Source: Nicotiana tabacum
Lineage: Eukaryota > Streptophyta > Magnoliopsida > Solanales > Solanaceae
Direction: 5' to 3'
DNA: 64,000 bases
Assembly: GCF_000715075.1 (NCBI RefSeq)
Contig: NC_134084.1
Coordinates: forward strand, 100,482,411-100,546,410
A program made the position numbers and the translations under genes. Within the stretch, counting starts at the first letter, position 1; each line of letters starts with the position of its first letter. The notes beneath the pieces are model-generated. The model did no database searches. It saw nothing but the letters and a program-made list of their open reading frames with translations, and was not told the DNA's origin. This document shows positions 1 through 11,649 of the stretch, in pieces.

Positions 1-1205
1 GTATAACAGGCACAACAGTATTTACCTGTGCCAGACTACCCTGCTTAAATCCCTGCTCCCTTTTAGCTTGTGCGTTTGGAAATTTAGCCTCTACATTGAC
101 AGTCTACTTTGCATGATCAGTAGCATCTTTCAATGCCCCTGTTACAGCTTTCATTACATTAGCTTGGCCATTAACATCTTTTGATCCAACTTGTTTTTCA
201 AAGTCAGTTAGCAGCAACTACTGCTCGACTACTTTCATCTTTGCCGCTTCATCGACCAATTGTTCTGCCCTTTTAACATTGAGAAACTCTCTAGCATCAC
301 CTTCTAATTTCTCAATACTGCCCAGCCATTCAATTTCAACCACTGACGCAACTTCTTCGTTAGTTTTCTCCATCCTCCAACGACACGATTTTATATCATG
401 TCCTTGATGATTACAGCAGGTGCAATATTTTGGGAGATTATCATACACAATCTCTTGATAATGTTCAAATAACTTCCCAGAATTTTTATCCACAATATTT
501 ATCCTAACTCGCTTAGGATGTTTAGCCAGTAAATCAAGTAACACCTTAACTCTGGCCGTACTTGGTTGAGTTCTATCTTGTGTCGCTTTGTCCACTGCTA
601 AAGGTTTGCCAACTGCTGAAGCTATGGACATTAGAGACTTCTTGGCAAAGAAATTTGTAGGTAAATTAGGAAAGGAAATCCAAACAACTGACTTTGGAGT
701 TTCTTCTCGCGGATTAAAACCAATTGTCCATGGGAACGTTCTAAAGAAAAACTCATCGCCCTTCGATTTAACATAACCTGTGGATCTTGATAAAACTTGA
801 ACAAAATCTTCAAACAAATCAAACCTTACCAGTACATGTCTATATTCAAATTGTCCAATATTACAGTAGCCTTTGACATCAAATTGTTTGGGTATCAATT
901 GTCGCAACTCCTGAAGATCAGGTTTTCCATACGAGAACTTGAGGATGACTGCTTGATGTAAACCTTCTTCGATGGTGAATGCATTTACCTCTTCAATGGT
1001 GAATTCCACAGTAGGTTCACCATGTTCAAACGTGACTAGACATAGCTCGAGTTTTGACGAATTTGCGGCAGAATGCTTTCTTTGTAGCTGCGTTAAATAT
1101 GACTGTTTTGTATTGCTTTTTGGGTGTGTTTCTGTACTGGTTTGGATGGACTCTCCCACAGCTTGAAGCTGGGGAGAGACGACAACATCCATGGGTATCT
1201 CTTGG
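1..1205 (-). pseudogene. LINE-type ORF1 remnant (DUF4283-like domain plus CCHC zinc knuckle)
   Basis: An open frame runs on the minus strand from about 1192 (first Met that looks element-derived, MDVVVSP) to a stop at 218, and the same frame continues to the window edge broken by further stops. The ~325-residue translation has a DUF4283-like region in its middle (WISFPNLP, RINIVDKNSGK) followed by a knuckle C-x2-C-x4-H-x4-C (CTCCNHQGHDIKSC, near 380-422). Proteins with this order are known as ORF1 or gag-like RNA-binding proteins of plant LINEs and as domesticated relatives. The left part, where an endonuclease/RT ORF2 would follow, is outside the window. The frame joins Tat gag sequence at about 1205, so the first ~9 codons of the longest frame are gag read out of frame. 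LINE assignment is inferred; a DUF4283 host-gene fragment is possible. Confidence 0.7.
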
Positions 1206-2909
1206 TTCTTGTGGGGCATCGGCCCCTCCAACGATCATGTGGATAACGTGATGTGGTTCTGCTGGTTCATTTTTCCTGTTTGCATCTCTTTCTAGGAAAT
1301 GGTTCTTAGCCCGGTCACTGAGAAACTCACGAAGATGCCCTTCATTGAATAAACGGGATACCTCCTCCCTAAGCTGCCTGCAATCCTTGTTTCTATGACC
1401 GTAAGTGCCATGATACTTACACATTAGGTTAGGGTTCCTTTGTGAAGGGTCTGATAATATGGGTTTTGGCCACCTGACATCTTTGATTTTTCCTATGGCT
1501 GATACAATGCCCGAGACATCGATGTTGAAGTTGTACTCGGATAGTCGGGGTGCCTCTACTGGCCTGGTGTGCCTATCGAGCCCTGTTTTTCTCATGAGTC
1601 CTCGGGAATTTTGACCTCGATCTATCCTTCAATCGCGTTGAGGCGCGTTATGCCTTGTTGCGTTTATTCAATCTTCTACATACGGCAGGTATCTTTCTTT
1701 GTTTGATCTTGGCTCCATTTTTGTAAACCTTTTCTCCTTTGTAAAGAGCCTTCTGGGATATACTGAGCCCGAGGGGGCTCCTAATTGGTTGTCTTCGACC
1801 CTGATCTTTGATTGGTACCTGTTGTGCACATCCACCCAGGTCATGGTGGGATATTCGATCAGATATTGTTTTAATTGCCTTGAAGCTACCGAGCTTCGTT
1901 CATTCAAGCCTTGCATGGAGGTTGTATTGCCCAGTGATCGGAGACTGGTGGTAATTCCATTCGCTCCATCTAAAAGCGAGATACGAATTCCCTTAGCATC
2001 TCATTCTCTCTCTGCTTGATTTTGGAGACATCGGACTTCCTGGTGGCGACCTTAATGGCACCAACGTGTGCCTTCACAAAAGAATCCACCAACATGGCAA
2101 ATGAGTATATTGAATTTGGGGGCAGGTTATGATACCACATCATAGCTCCCTTTGATAGTGTTTCTCCAAATTTCTTCAACAAGATGGACTCAAATTCATC
2201 GTCCTTCAAGTCGTTCCCTTTTACGGCACAAGTATAGGCGGTAACGTGCTCATTGGGGTCCATGGTCCCATTATACTTCAGGACATCGAGCATTCTAAAT
2301 TTTTTGGGATGTGCTTTGGGGACGCACTTGATGGGAATGGCCTCTGCACGAACTTCTTATCTATACCCTTTAGAATCGGGGGTGCCCGGGGATCTGATCG
2401 ACCCTCGAGTTATAAGTCTCCACCCTTTTTGTCGTTATCTTCTATATTTTTTTCTCCTGATTCAATTTTTTGGTGAGGTCCTCGAGCATCTTTATAATAG
2501 CGGGGTCTGTTGGTGGCCCGTTGTCGCTCGATCTCTCTCGTACCTGCTCGACTCGAGGAGCCGTCTCCGGTGCTACTGTGCTTGAGGTTTTTTGTTGACT
2601 TTGCAGCTAGGCAATAGCCATGTGTTGTGCTTGCAACATTTCAAAAATGACTTGGAGGATGACTCCTTCTTTCACTCCTCGTGCTTCTTGGCCTCCAACC
2701 GGGTCTTCCCTGCGTCCGTTCCTTATGGGGTCCGTGCCTTCTTCCGTGTTTAGAACGTTGTGGGAGCTAATATCAACTGGCTCCTCATTTGGTACTCCCT
2801 CAGGGTTTACAAGTGGTACACCCATCCCTATGCCTCTATTTTCCCCAAGTTCTTCACCGTTGTGAAAAGGTGCATTTTGTGTGCTAGACATGATTAAGCC
2901 TGAAATCAA
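1205..2909 (-). pseudogene. gag: Tat-type Ty3/gypsy gag (decayed, 3' end lost)
   Basis: Minus-strand gag broken into four open pieces (2909-2607, 2293-1970, 1916-1668, 1595-1205) by frameshifts and stops; the stretch 2606-2294 is also gag in another frame (PGAPPILKG, KKFRMLDVLKYNGTMDPNEH). The N-terminal part is low-complexity. The central Retrotrans_gag domain shows KKFGETLSKGAMMWYHNLPP and REFVSRF, followed by YLIEYPTMTWVDVHNRYQSK. The C-terminal part has a variant knuckle CKYHGTYGHRNKDC (C-x2-H-x4-H-x4-C) and LREEVSRLFNEGHLREFLSD, the usual order in Solanaceae Tat-lineage gag. Sequence similarity stops abruptly after DAPQEP at about 1205, where the LINE-type frame begins. The protein would package element RNA; this copy cannot be translated intact. 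Confidence 0.85.
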
Positions 2910-2988
2910 AGAATCTTTGACAAGAACAAGTGTGAAGTGTAACGTGTGTTATCAGAGAACTGCACCAAAACAATCACTATTATTCTTA
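2910..2988 (-). other. Leader of the Tat-type element
   Basis: Short untranslated stretch between the primer-binding site and the first gag Met on the minus strand. No other feature is visible. Confidence 0.5.
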
Positions 2989-3006
2989 GCCCCACGGTGG
3001 GCGCCA
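2989..3006 (-). other. Primer-binding site of the Tat-type element
   Basis: On the minus strand this reads TGGCGCCCACCGTGGGGC, directly after the LTR end and before gag. A TGGCGCC-starting PBS is usual for plant Ty3/gypsy elements of the Tat group. The tRNA primer was not identified. Confidence 0.75.
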
Positions 3007-3741
3007 AATTATTTACCTTAAAAATGGTAACTACAATTATATTTGATTTGTGGTTCTAAAAATATGTGATTTATCTTGATATTAGTTGTTAGGCAATATA
3101 TGCTAAGAGTGAGTAAAGAAAATAAGAAATGCAAACCAATAGGGTTCCAAAGCTGGGCCTCGAGCTGGTTGGATCAGGGCCTCAAGGTTTTAGACAAGCT
3201 AATAGCTATGAACAGTCTATGAAGAATCAACGGTAATGAGGGACTTAGATATAGCCTTTATAGCTAATAATGAGCAATAAATGAAGAACAATAAATGAAC
3301 AATAAAAGAAAAAGCAATGAGTGTAAAGAACAATTGTGTTAGCGAAGAACATAGAATATTGTATTGTATTCAATATGTTGTGTAAATATCGAATGCTTTG
3401 CAAGATGACAAGAGTCCCCTTTATATATGAGGGGGAATCCCAACATAGTACATATACAATAATGACGAGGAAATTCTACTAGTACAACTGTATAATGACT
3501 TAGTACGGACTTGTACTATTCTTGCAGACCTGGTCAGCTCTAACCACATGTCTTTGGGAGCTTTTCCTGCCTTTCCATGACGGTCATCGATTTGTGCTGC
3601 TCCGAAGTCGACCTCCGATTTGCTCCCTTGAGGGAAGCACCTCGGGGGCATACTCCAAATTCCCCATCGAGCTCATCGAGGACGGGCATGAAATGCTATG
3701 ATAACCCTGAAGTCGAACTCTTCCGATTTTGGTCGTATACA
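3007..3741 (-). repeat. 5' LTR of the Tat-type element
   Basis: On the minus strand the LTR starts with TGTATACGACC at 3741 and ends next to the PBS near 3007; the terminal CA has decayed. It is about 735 bp. A TATA-like box lies at 3419-3428. The right boundary abuts LTR sequence of element X, showing that this element inserted into X. The 3' part of the element is outside the window. Confidence 0.75.
3419..3428 (-). promoter_or_regulatory. TATA box of the Tat-type LTR
   Basis: The minus strand reads CATATATAAAGGGGACTC, within the LTR and ~410 bp before the PBS. Box inferred from sequence only. Confidence 0.5.
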
Positions 3742-4210
3742 ATGGCCAATGGATTAGAAGTAAATAGATGGCTAAGATTAAATGTTGCATTTTAAGTGGA
3801 AAGTGAGCTAATGGGTTGAGAAGAATGGGACTTTGTCTTGCTGGGCCACTAAAATCCGAACATGAGCTGCCAATTGACCCAAATTTAATTCTTTCTCATT
3901 TAATTAAAATAAAAATAAAAATAAAAATGCTACCAAAATATACTAATTAATCTTAGTTAATAAGAATAAACTATTAAAGTGAACTATATATATCAAAATA
4001 AATGTTTTTTTTGGTATTTTTTAAATGTTATAAATATTATAAAATACTAATAAGCTAAAAAGAAATATTACAAAACTATTTTTTAGTTTTTAAACTTATG
4101 TTTAAAATTAAAACTAAAAGTTGACTGAAATCCCATTAAAATGAAAATAAGTAAATATTTTTAAAATACTACTTTTAAAAGTTGCGCGGGTCAAAAATTA
4201 CGTGCTTACA
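3742..4210 (-). repeat. Left (3') LTR fragment of element X
   Basis: Matches 38970-39438 nearly throughout, for example GGATTAGAAGTAAATAGATG near the inner side and GTTGCGCGGGTCAAAAATTA near the end. On the minus strand it starts TGTAAGCACG at 4210, straight after a polypurine tract. Only ~470 bp of the ~2.1 kb LTR remains here because the Tat-type element interrupts it at 3741/3742. It contains an AAAATA run near 3905-3930. Confidence 0.85.
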
Positions 4211-4227
4211 GCTGCCCCTCTTTGCTT
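4211..4227 (-). other. Polypurine tract of element X
   Basis: The minus strand reads AGCAAAGAGGGGCAGC immediately before the LTR start TGTAAGC. This is the expected place for plus-strand priming and fixes the orientation of X. Confidence 0.7.
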
Positions 4228-4848
4228 AGAAACACGAAGAGTTTTCGGAGCAAAGAACAATAAGAAACGTAATTGATTTATGACCCGACGCTTATTCAAA
4301 ACGAAATAAAGATGGACAAAAGATTGTGACTGAGCCCAGGTATCTGAGCTACCTACATATCCTTAGATATAACAGAATCATGCCACGTGTAGTTCAGAAG
4401 TGAATGAAGTGATGGAGTGTGTGGAGAGGATGAGAGAGTCGAGTGAGCTAATGTTCCGTCGAGGTTCCGGTCCACGGTCCTATTATTACATCAAAATTGA
4501 AATCTAAAAGAAGTAAACAAGCCTATCAGCTATGAGTTACAAGATTCTTATCTATAAGCCTTCTGAAGCTTGATTTTGAGTCTTGAATGGTTCTTCATGC
4601 AGACTTTTGATTTGAACCTTGATGCTTGCTAGCTGTAGGTGCTGATTTATTCTTCCATGACTTCTTCAGATCAAGACCGGACATGCAGTGCTCATGACTT
4701 CAACCATGTCTTGAGCAGTTCACATCTTTCTTCTGCTTCTGCATTTTGGATTCATTTGTTTTCTTTTCTTTTATTCTGGGTTGAGACTTCTTCTTTTGGT
4801 CATCTCGGATTGTCGATTCACATTCTTGAGACAAGCTTTTGCTACTTC
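4228..4848. other. Element X interior, no gene seen
   Basis: Non-coding stretch between the PPT and the first tandem array. It holds copy 1 of the dispersed module (4326-4400). The small plus frame at 4639-4908 has no recognisable domain. Confidence 0.5.
4326..4400 (+). repeat. Dispersed module of X, copy 1
   Basis: Contains CTACCTACATATCCTTAG, then CAGAATCATGCCACGTGT and AGTTC. The same order (CCTACRTATC, then GAATCA, then CGTAGTTC) recurs at 13055, 15385 and 15950. Confidence 0.6.
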
Positions 4849-5651
4849 GAACTTGAATTGAATTCTAAAATGACTTCCCTTATTCTCCAGGCGGGCGCCT
4901 GCTGCTGACTGGAAACTTGAAATAAATTCCCTCATTCTTCAGGTGGGAGCCTACCACTGACTTAAAAATTAAAATAACTCTGAAAACAATTCCCTCATTC
5001 TCCGGATGGGTGTCTGCTAATGACTTAAAACTTGAAATGAATTCCCTTGTTCTCCAAGTGGGTGCCTGCAACTGACTTAAAACTTGAATAAATTTCCTTG
5101 TTCTCCAGGTGGGCGCCTGCAACTGACTTACAACTTGTAATGAATTCCCTCGTTCTCCAGGTGGGCGCCTGCAACTGACTTAAAAACTTGAAATGAATTC
5201 CCTCGTTCTCCAGGTGGGCGCCTGCAACTGACTTAAAAATTTAAAATAAATTCCCTCATTCTCTAGGTGGGCGCCTGCAATTAATTTACAACTTGAAATG
5301 AATTCCCTTGTTCTCCATGTGGGCGCCTGCAACTGACTTACAACTTGAAATGAATTCCTTCGTTCTCCAGGCGGGCGCCTGCAATTGACTTAAAACTTGA
5401 AATAAATTCCCTTATTCTCCTGGTGGGCGCCTACCAATGACTTGAACTCGAAATAAATTCCCTCAATCTCCAGGTGGGCGCCTGCCAATGATTTGAACTC
5501 GAAATAAATTCTCTCATTCTCCAGGTGGGCGCCTGCCAATAACTTGAACTCAAAATAAATTCCCACATTCTTTAGGTGGGCGCCTGCCAATGACTTAAAA
5601 CTTGAAACCAATTTCTGAAATGTCGACCCTCGTTCTCCAGGAGGATGCCTG
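4849..5651 (-). repeat. Tandem array A of X (~15 units of 51-53 bp)
   Basis: The plus strand carries repeated TTCTCCAGGTGGGCGCCTGC; the unit ends GCGCCT fall near 4900, 4952, 5015, 5067, 5118, 5170, 5223, 5276, 5328, 5380, 5432, 5483, 5534, 5585 and 5650. The four units around 5380-5585 are spaced exactly 51-52 bp, so on the minus strand (sense for X) a 73-residue frame repeats AGAHLENEGIYFEFKSL. Each unit contains the palindrome GGCGCC. Two units are lengthened to ~63-65 bp. The frame is probably a by-product of unit length rather than a gene. Confidence 0.9.
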
Positions 5652-5779
5652 CAATCAAAACAAACAAAATGAATTTTCTACCCCAGTTTGCACTGGGAAA
5701 ATTTGTTAGTTGTTAGCAAAATTGTAAATCATATATGCTATTGATAAATGATGTGATGATGAGAGTAAAACTAAAGACC

Positions 5780-6095
5780 CGACTAGGATGTGCATCTCCT
5801 GTGTTTAAAACTGGCAAATTTATACTAGGAAGTGCGTTTCCTAAGAGTAAAACTAACAAACTTTGACTAGGAAGTGCATCTCCTAAAAAAAGTATAACAA
5901 GAATGACTCAAACTAGGAAGTGCGTCTCATAGGAGTGAAATATCAATTTAGGAAGTGCATCTCCTAAACGTATATCCTGAAAGACCCAGACTAGGAAGTG
6001 CGTCTCATAGGGGTAAAATCTCAGTACTCAAACTAGGAAGTGCGTCTCCTAGGAATGAACTTAAATGACCCAAACTAGGAAGTGCCTCCTAGATT
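5780..6095. repeat. Tandem array B of X (8 hairpin-containing units)
   Basis: Eight units of about 35-45 bp whose core is CTAGGAAGTGCGTCTCCTAG. The core is an inverted repeat with arms CTAGGA and TCCTAG around an 8-bp loop; one unit near 6031 is perfect and the others have one or two changes. No coding potential. Confidence 0.85.
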
Positions 6096-6119
6096 TAAGA
6101 TTGAGAAAAACTATAAACT

Positions 6120-6545
6120 AAGCTTGACTGACCCTATTTTCTAGGCGTGACCCCTGAACTTAAGGAAATTAAAACTGACCCTATTTTTCAGGCGGGGCCC
6201 CTAAACTTAAGAAAAACTGAGCTAACAACTTAAAAGAATTAAAAGCTGTCCCTATTTTCCAGGCGGGATCGCTGAACTCAAGGAAAACTGAAGACTAAAA
6301 ACTTAAGAGAATTAAAAACTGACCCTATTTTCAAGATGGGATCCCTGAACTTGAAAAAAACTAAAGATTAAAGACTTAAGGAAACTAAAATAACCCTATT
6401 TTCCAGGCGGGACCCCTGAACTTAAGGAAAACTAAAGATTAACAACTTAAGAAACCTAAAACTGGCCCTATTTTCCAGGCGGGACCCCTGAACTTAGGGA
6501 AAACTAAAGATTAACAACTTGAGAAAACTGAAACTGACCCCTTCC
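6120..6545. repeat. Tandem array C of X (6 units of ~71-72 bp)
   Basis: Units begin CCCTATTTTCCAGGCGGGAC at about 6131, 6178, 6249, 6321, 6393 and 6464, followed by CTGAACTTAAGGAAAACT. Spacing is about 71-72 bp except after the first unit. No coding potential. Confidence 0.85.
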
Positions 6546-6576
6546 TTTTTTAAAAATCTAGATTTTTTTTTTAAAT

Positions 6577-6705
6577 TATCCCAGGAGAAAATTTATCAGA
6601 CTAGTTTTTTTTATATTTTTTATATAATTATTATTATCTTAGGAGAAAGATTTATCAGACTAAGACGTCTAATCCTAGGAGAAAGATTCATCAGACTAGG
6701 TTGTT
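6577..6705. repeat. Short array D of X (3 units)
   Basis: Three copies of AGGAGAAAGATTTATCAGAC near 6584, 6640 and 6678, the first two separated by A/T-rich sequence. Confidence 0.7.
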
Positions 6706-7082
6706 AGCGTAGAAGGAAAAAATGTGAAGAGCAATGGCAAGATTTTATGCACACTAGCAAGACAAATAATGCAAAAATTTGAGAAACTTCCCTTTGTCAG
6801 CTCTTCTCTTCTTTTTCTTTTTTTCTTTTTGAACCACTTTCCTTGCACTGCTTTGTTCCTATTACAAACAAAGAATATTTTGTCAGTTTTGAAAGTAGTG
6901 ATCGGTTTGTAGCCTTGAGTCTTGGGCAGCTTGGCTTTTGCTCAATCAGCTTGAGTCGGTCTCAAGAGACTTTTGCTTTACATCAACCCTGATTGTTTCA
7001 CACCTAGTACCATTTGTATTTGTGGCTCAATCAACCTTATCCCAACTGGAGATATTTGCTTAGGTGACCTTTTCTAATATAT
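6706..7082. other. Element X interior, no gene seen
   Basis: A/T-rich non-coding sequence between array D and the CACTA-type insertion. No repeat or motif recognised. Confidence 0.5.
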
Positions 7083-7124
7083 CACTACAAGAAATTGGGC
7101 CTATGGGAACAGTTTGTTGGCAAC

Positions 7125-7320
7125 GGTTGATATAACCGTTGCTATAGATGGTTGCTTAGGGTATGGATCCTGTTGAGACACTTTTGTAAGTAAACCGTTG
7201 CAGTAGTGTTAGAACCGTTCTATTAGTCTTTTCTATAGCGACGGTTTTCATAACCATCACAATAGGTATATCTATGGAAACGGATATCTTAAAATAAAAT
7301 CTATTGGGACGGTTCAGATT
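7125..7320. repeat. Left subterminal repeats of the CACTA-type element
   Basis: Several AACCGTT-type motifs, for example AACCGTTGCTATAG, AACCGTTGCAGTAG, AACCGTTCTATTAG and GACGGTTTTCATAACC. They are likely transposase-binding sites by analogy with En/Spm elements. Confidence 0.75.
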
Positions 7321-10107
7321 CCCTCCTTATTTTCCCCCTTCTATTTTTCGCAAAACCCTAACCTTTTGAGTGGAGTTTTTTTAGTTGCTAATATTTCTAA
7401 GCCTGATGAGAGACAAAGTAGTACTCTAAGACCTTTTGTTGCCAAGTCCAAATCGATAGTTGAATCCAAAATATAGCATCTTGATATAACACTCCTAAAG
7501 AAGAATCCATCATTTTGAAGCGACAAAATGGAGGTCTATTCTGCCTATGGAGGTCGCAAATCTGGACTTCTAAAGAACATAGATTTTTCTTCTATCGCTA
7601 GGTCCCATTTCGCTGGTAAAGGTCGCCGATCTGGGCTGCCAAAGAACTCATTATTTTATTGCACAACTAGGTCTATTATCGAGCAAAGCCAACCCCATTT
7701 CACATTTAGTTCCTTTCGGGTTAGTGATTTTCATATGTACTGCAGTTTTCTTTTTGGGGGTTTGGGGGTTTCTTCTAATTTGTTCAATTTTATCTCATCT
7801 AAATAGTTAGTAGACTTGCTGGATTATCTCTTCCTACTCTGTATGTAAAATGATTTTGAATACCCAATTTTCTATTAGTGAGTTGTTTGCTTGGTTGTTT
7901 ACTAAAATTGTGCTTACTCAAATCTGTCATGCATATTAACTATTCGACGAAATACCGACCCATTAGCAGTGGCTACTCAAATCTTATTTTTTGCTTAAAT
8001 GTATCTCGATTTACAAATATTGATATGTAAGCCTGAATGCAATCTTGATGCTCTGTTCTCTTTATATGTTAATCTATTAGGAAGAAAAGATATTGACGAA
8101 TATTAAGCTTTAGTGACCTTATTTCATTCATGGTTGACCAAATAAGATATTATTAGTTATAGTTCATTTCGAAGTTGTACTCTTTTTAGTCTTTGAATTA
8201 TCTAATTTGTGGCTATATCATCTTTTCATTCGGAAAAAACACAAGAGTAATTCCTTTTTTGGAAATGGAATATGTCATTAGTCATCTAGAAATAGAAATT
8301 AGAATTGCATATTGCAATTGCTACTGAAAGTTTAAAGATTTGTCAAAGTTAAAGTTTACTTTGATGCTTTTTTAAACTTAGAAAGATTAAAAATTTTACA
8401 CTCATTATGAGTATATGACAAAGAGAAAAGATGAGTTCTATCTATTGGGGTAATGCCTAATGGTTTAACTTTATTTTTCTCAGATTTGAACAAGGAGGCT
8501 TGAAATGGTCCCTTTTTCTATTGAAATGGTGTGATTTACCTTTTCACTTCATTCATATAAGTTTGATTGAGCTTAGATATCTTCTCAATCATACTTGGTT
8601 TTCTGGTTTGTAATCGATTTGCTTGTTCCTAAATCCTAGTTACAGTTACATGCAACCTAATAGAAATTAATACGGAAAGGAGTATTTTGTGGACATTATT
8701 GCCGGGGACTTATGGTAAATTTAAAAAGTCTTGTTTCTAACTTGTAGTTTATTGTATATTTTTGTGTAAAATATCATTGTCAATAGTGGAATCAAATACT
8801 ATCGAATTTGTGCTAAGGCTTTTTGGTAGCAAATGGGCACAACCAGTAGTGCCAGAATCTGCAGCGTTACCTGCTGGCCATTTGCATAGTTTTGGATTCA
8901 AGATTATCTCGAAGGTACTATACTACTATCACCTTTGTTTTTCTAATTTTGGGTCTATCTCATTGTCCCTTTCTTTTGTGAAATTGGTAATTTGTAGTTT
9001 CTGTTTAAGGTTCACTACTTCTATTGATTTAATTAATATATAATTGCTTAAGATCGCTAAAAATATCATTCTTGAAGAACTAGTTGATTGTTTTGGTTAT
9101 AACACAAATAGAATCTGTATGTGTTCTTCACTATGGATCTTAATGTGTTGTCCTCGTTGTGAAGTGAAGGAAATTTATGGTTGATTTATATTGTTTTGCG
9201 TGAATTTGTAATTGTTCATTAATAAGTTCAAAATTACCAGTCACTACTTTGCAAAGTCTCCGGGTCTTCAGCTTAAAACTTGAACAAAAGCTTCCACTTA
9301 CATATTTTTAGAAATATCCTTGAAAGCTCGGGAGCAAAATCATTTAGAGTAGAAAAGGTCATTAAAAGTAAAAATCTAGACCTTTAAGAGCACCACTACA
9401 TCCAATATTTTCAGTGAATCCTCAAGCAAACACAGATCATGAAGCTGAAAAATTGATTGTTTAACACACTATGTTGTAAACTCATCTCTGAAAACTCATA
9501 TATTCAGCAGAAGCCACAAAAAAGGCTGGAACACATCATTTCCCGCTTATTTTAACTTTGATTGTTATCTTTACATATTTATCATAGCTTTTCGATACTA
9601 CGCGTTAAAAATTTTTAGGCGAAATTGTCTAGTTTGTAAGTTCATCTCTAGGAACCTTCCATTGACATCTCTGATGCTATTTAAAAATTACTAAACTGAA
9701 TTTCCTACTTTCCTATACTTATTAATTTAACTTGATATTGAGTCCTCAGAAATCATGAAAAGTACCTATATGCCTATTATGATAATGAAGAAATATAGTA
9801 CCACACGGTAGTGCTATAATTTCCCTCATATTTCTTCTTAAACTTTAGGTTCTGGAAAATATATATTGTGCAGAAATAACTTACATGTAAATGTATAGTA
9901 GTGATAAGTTAAAATTTTCAGCGAAAGCTAATAGCAGGTAGTGATGCATATGGTATTACAATTTTACAGAACCATACTTTACAAATTAGAGGGAATAATT
10001 TTGTTGTTACGTTCTCCATTTTTTGCCTACTATATTATCTAGCAAGTTAAATCAAAGAATTCTAACAGGGGAATTGAATTCAACTCTTTGCAATGCTTTT
10101 ATTCTAA

Positions 10108-10250
10108 ATTTCAACAACAACAACAACAATAACGACCCAGTATAATCCCACAAGTGGGGTCTGGGGAGGGTAATATGTACGCAGACCTTACCCCTACCCC
10201 GAAGGGTAGAGAGGCTGTTTTCAGGAGACCCTTGGCTCAAAAAAGCAACA
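10108..10250 (-). mobile_element. SINE (TS/Solanaceae type), reverse orientation
   Basis: The plus strand shows a CAACAACAACAACAATAAC tail followed by CCCAGTATAATCCCACAAGT, GGGGTCTGGGGAGGG, TACGCAGACCTTACCCC and GGGTAGAGAGGCTG. Read on the minus strand this is a SINE body ending in a TTG-repeat tail, characteristic of the tobacco TS family from memory of that family. The 5' limit is unclear and may extend to about 10290. Target duplications were not found with certainty. Confidence 0.75.
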
Positions 10251-10726
10251 GGAACCGATATATTAGTACCATAAAAATGCATAATAAAATAACAACAATA
10301 TAAGAGATATGAAATACAGAATTTGTGATAAGAATATGCTAAATTTAATCGCTAGAAATTACTTATTGAGACTAATTGACGGATATGAATATGCGAAATC
10401 GGATATGAAACTAACCATGTGAGTTTGTTAGGTTTTGATTTTAAGTTTGAAACCATGAGATTTTCCTTGTTCGATCTTTGCTATCGATGTTCGATGTCGT
10501 TGTCTTGGTTATTCTGAATCGTTTCGCTGCTCCTTTTTTCTTTCTCTAGTAATATTTTTGATAAACACATTCTTTTACTTCTGTCCGATTATGCTTGTGC
10601 TGCTTTCACTTAAAATGAAAGGAACTATGGATTTAAGACATGGAAGCACCTAATACGATGAACTTATAAGTTTGTATTTATGGTCCAATTGAAATCAGAG
10701 TTGCGGCTCGTGGCTGCTGTTTTTTC

Positions 10727-10952
10727 CCTTCTTCTTCTACTTCACTGCTACTAGTTTTTTGCATCTTTCACTTGCTTATTGCTGCTGTTGCTGCTGTTTT
10801 TTCTTCTTTTACTGCTTTTTCTTTGTCGAAAAACTATGCATACTTAGCTCATTGTTGCTATTTTACCCCTTCGTTTTCTACTTCACTGCTGCTATGTTTT
10901 GCGTCTTTCACTTGCTTGTTGCTGCTGCTGCTATTGTTTTTCCTTCTTTTAC
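10727..10952. repeat. Diverged tandem duplication with GCT/CTT runs
   Basis: 10727-10812 and 10866-10952 are alike: TTCTACTTCACTGCTRCT, then TCTTTCACTTGCTTRTTGCT, then pyrimidine-rich sequence ending CTTCTTTTAC. The overlapping plus frames at 10759-11013 and 10772-11005 are low-complexity Leu/Phe/Cys runs produced by this sequence and are not called as genes. Confidence 0.65.
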
Positions 10953-11649
10953 CCAATTATGGCTTAGGTACTCCATCATATTTCTTATTAAAGGAAAGTG
11001 TTTAGGACGATAGATCATCATGATCTATTTAGTACCATAAATATTAAACAAATCGGGACATCATTAAGTGAAAACTAATTTGCTTGGAATAAAAATGTTT
11101 CCAGACCAACGATACTCTGCAAGTTCAATATAGTTGCTGAACCAACTCCAATTCTAAATGATCAAAGGAAACTTCACTTGTTATAACTTCTTATAGAATA
11201 ATGATGTTTTGAGCAGGTTAAAATTTTTGGGATAGTCGTATTTACAAAGGAAACTCTGCCGAAAATTCTAGGAATTTAGAGAGTTAGAAAATTTGTCATT
11301 CAATTATCTTAAAAAAAATTGTTTAATTGTTTCTTATTGTCTTTTGTAGGTGCAAAGATTGCGGATGAAACCAGTGAAGTAGACCTTACTTGAAAGTTCT
11401 ATTATCATGTTCAATATTTTAGTTTAGAACTTTTTGTATGCAAACTCATCTATTTTGACTTTTGAATTGTTGATCAAACAATGTATTCATATTTTGTTTT
11501 TGTATATGGATAAAGCTAGTTGAATATTTTTATTTTATTTCGTGGTTTATATAATTTATGGTGTATTAAATTACATTGCATAGGAAAATATTCCTCATTT
11601 TGCTTCAATAAATATCAAAAATGATAATTGTGAATTGTTGCAATAGAGA

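Noticed and set aside
4849..5651. Regular direct repeats that could be mistaken for a CRISPR array
   Set aside because: Units are contiguous with no unique spacers, and the context is a eukaryotic LTR element.
10759..11013. 84-residue frame rich in Leu, Phe and Cys, membrane-like
   Set aside because: Produced by GCT/CTT-rich duplicated sequence inside the CACTA-type element.
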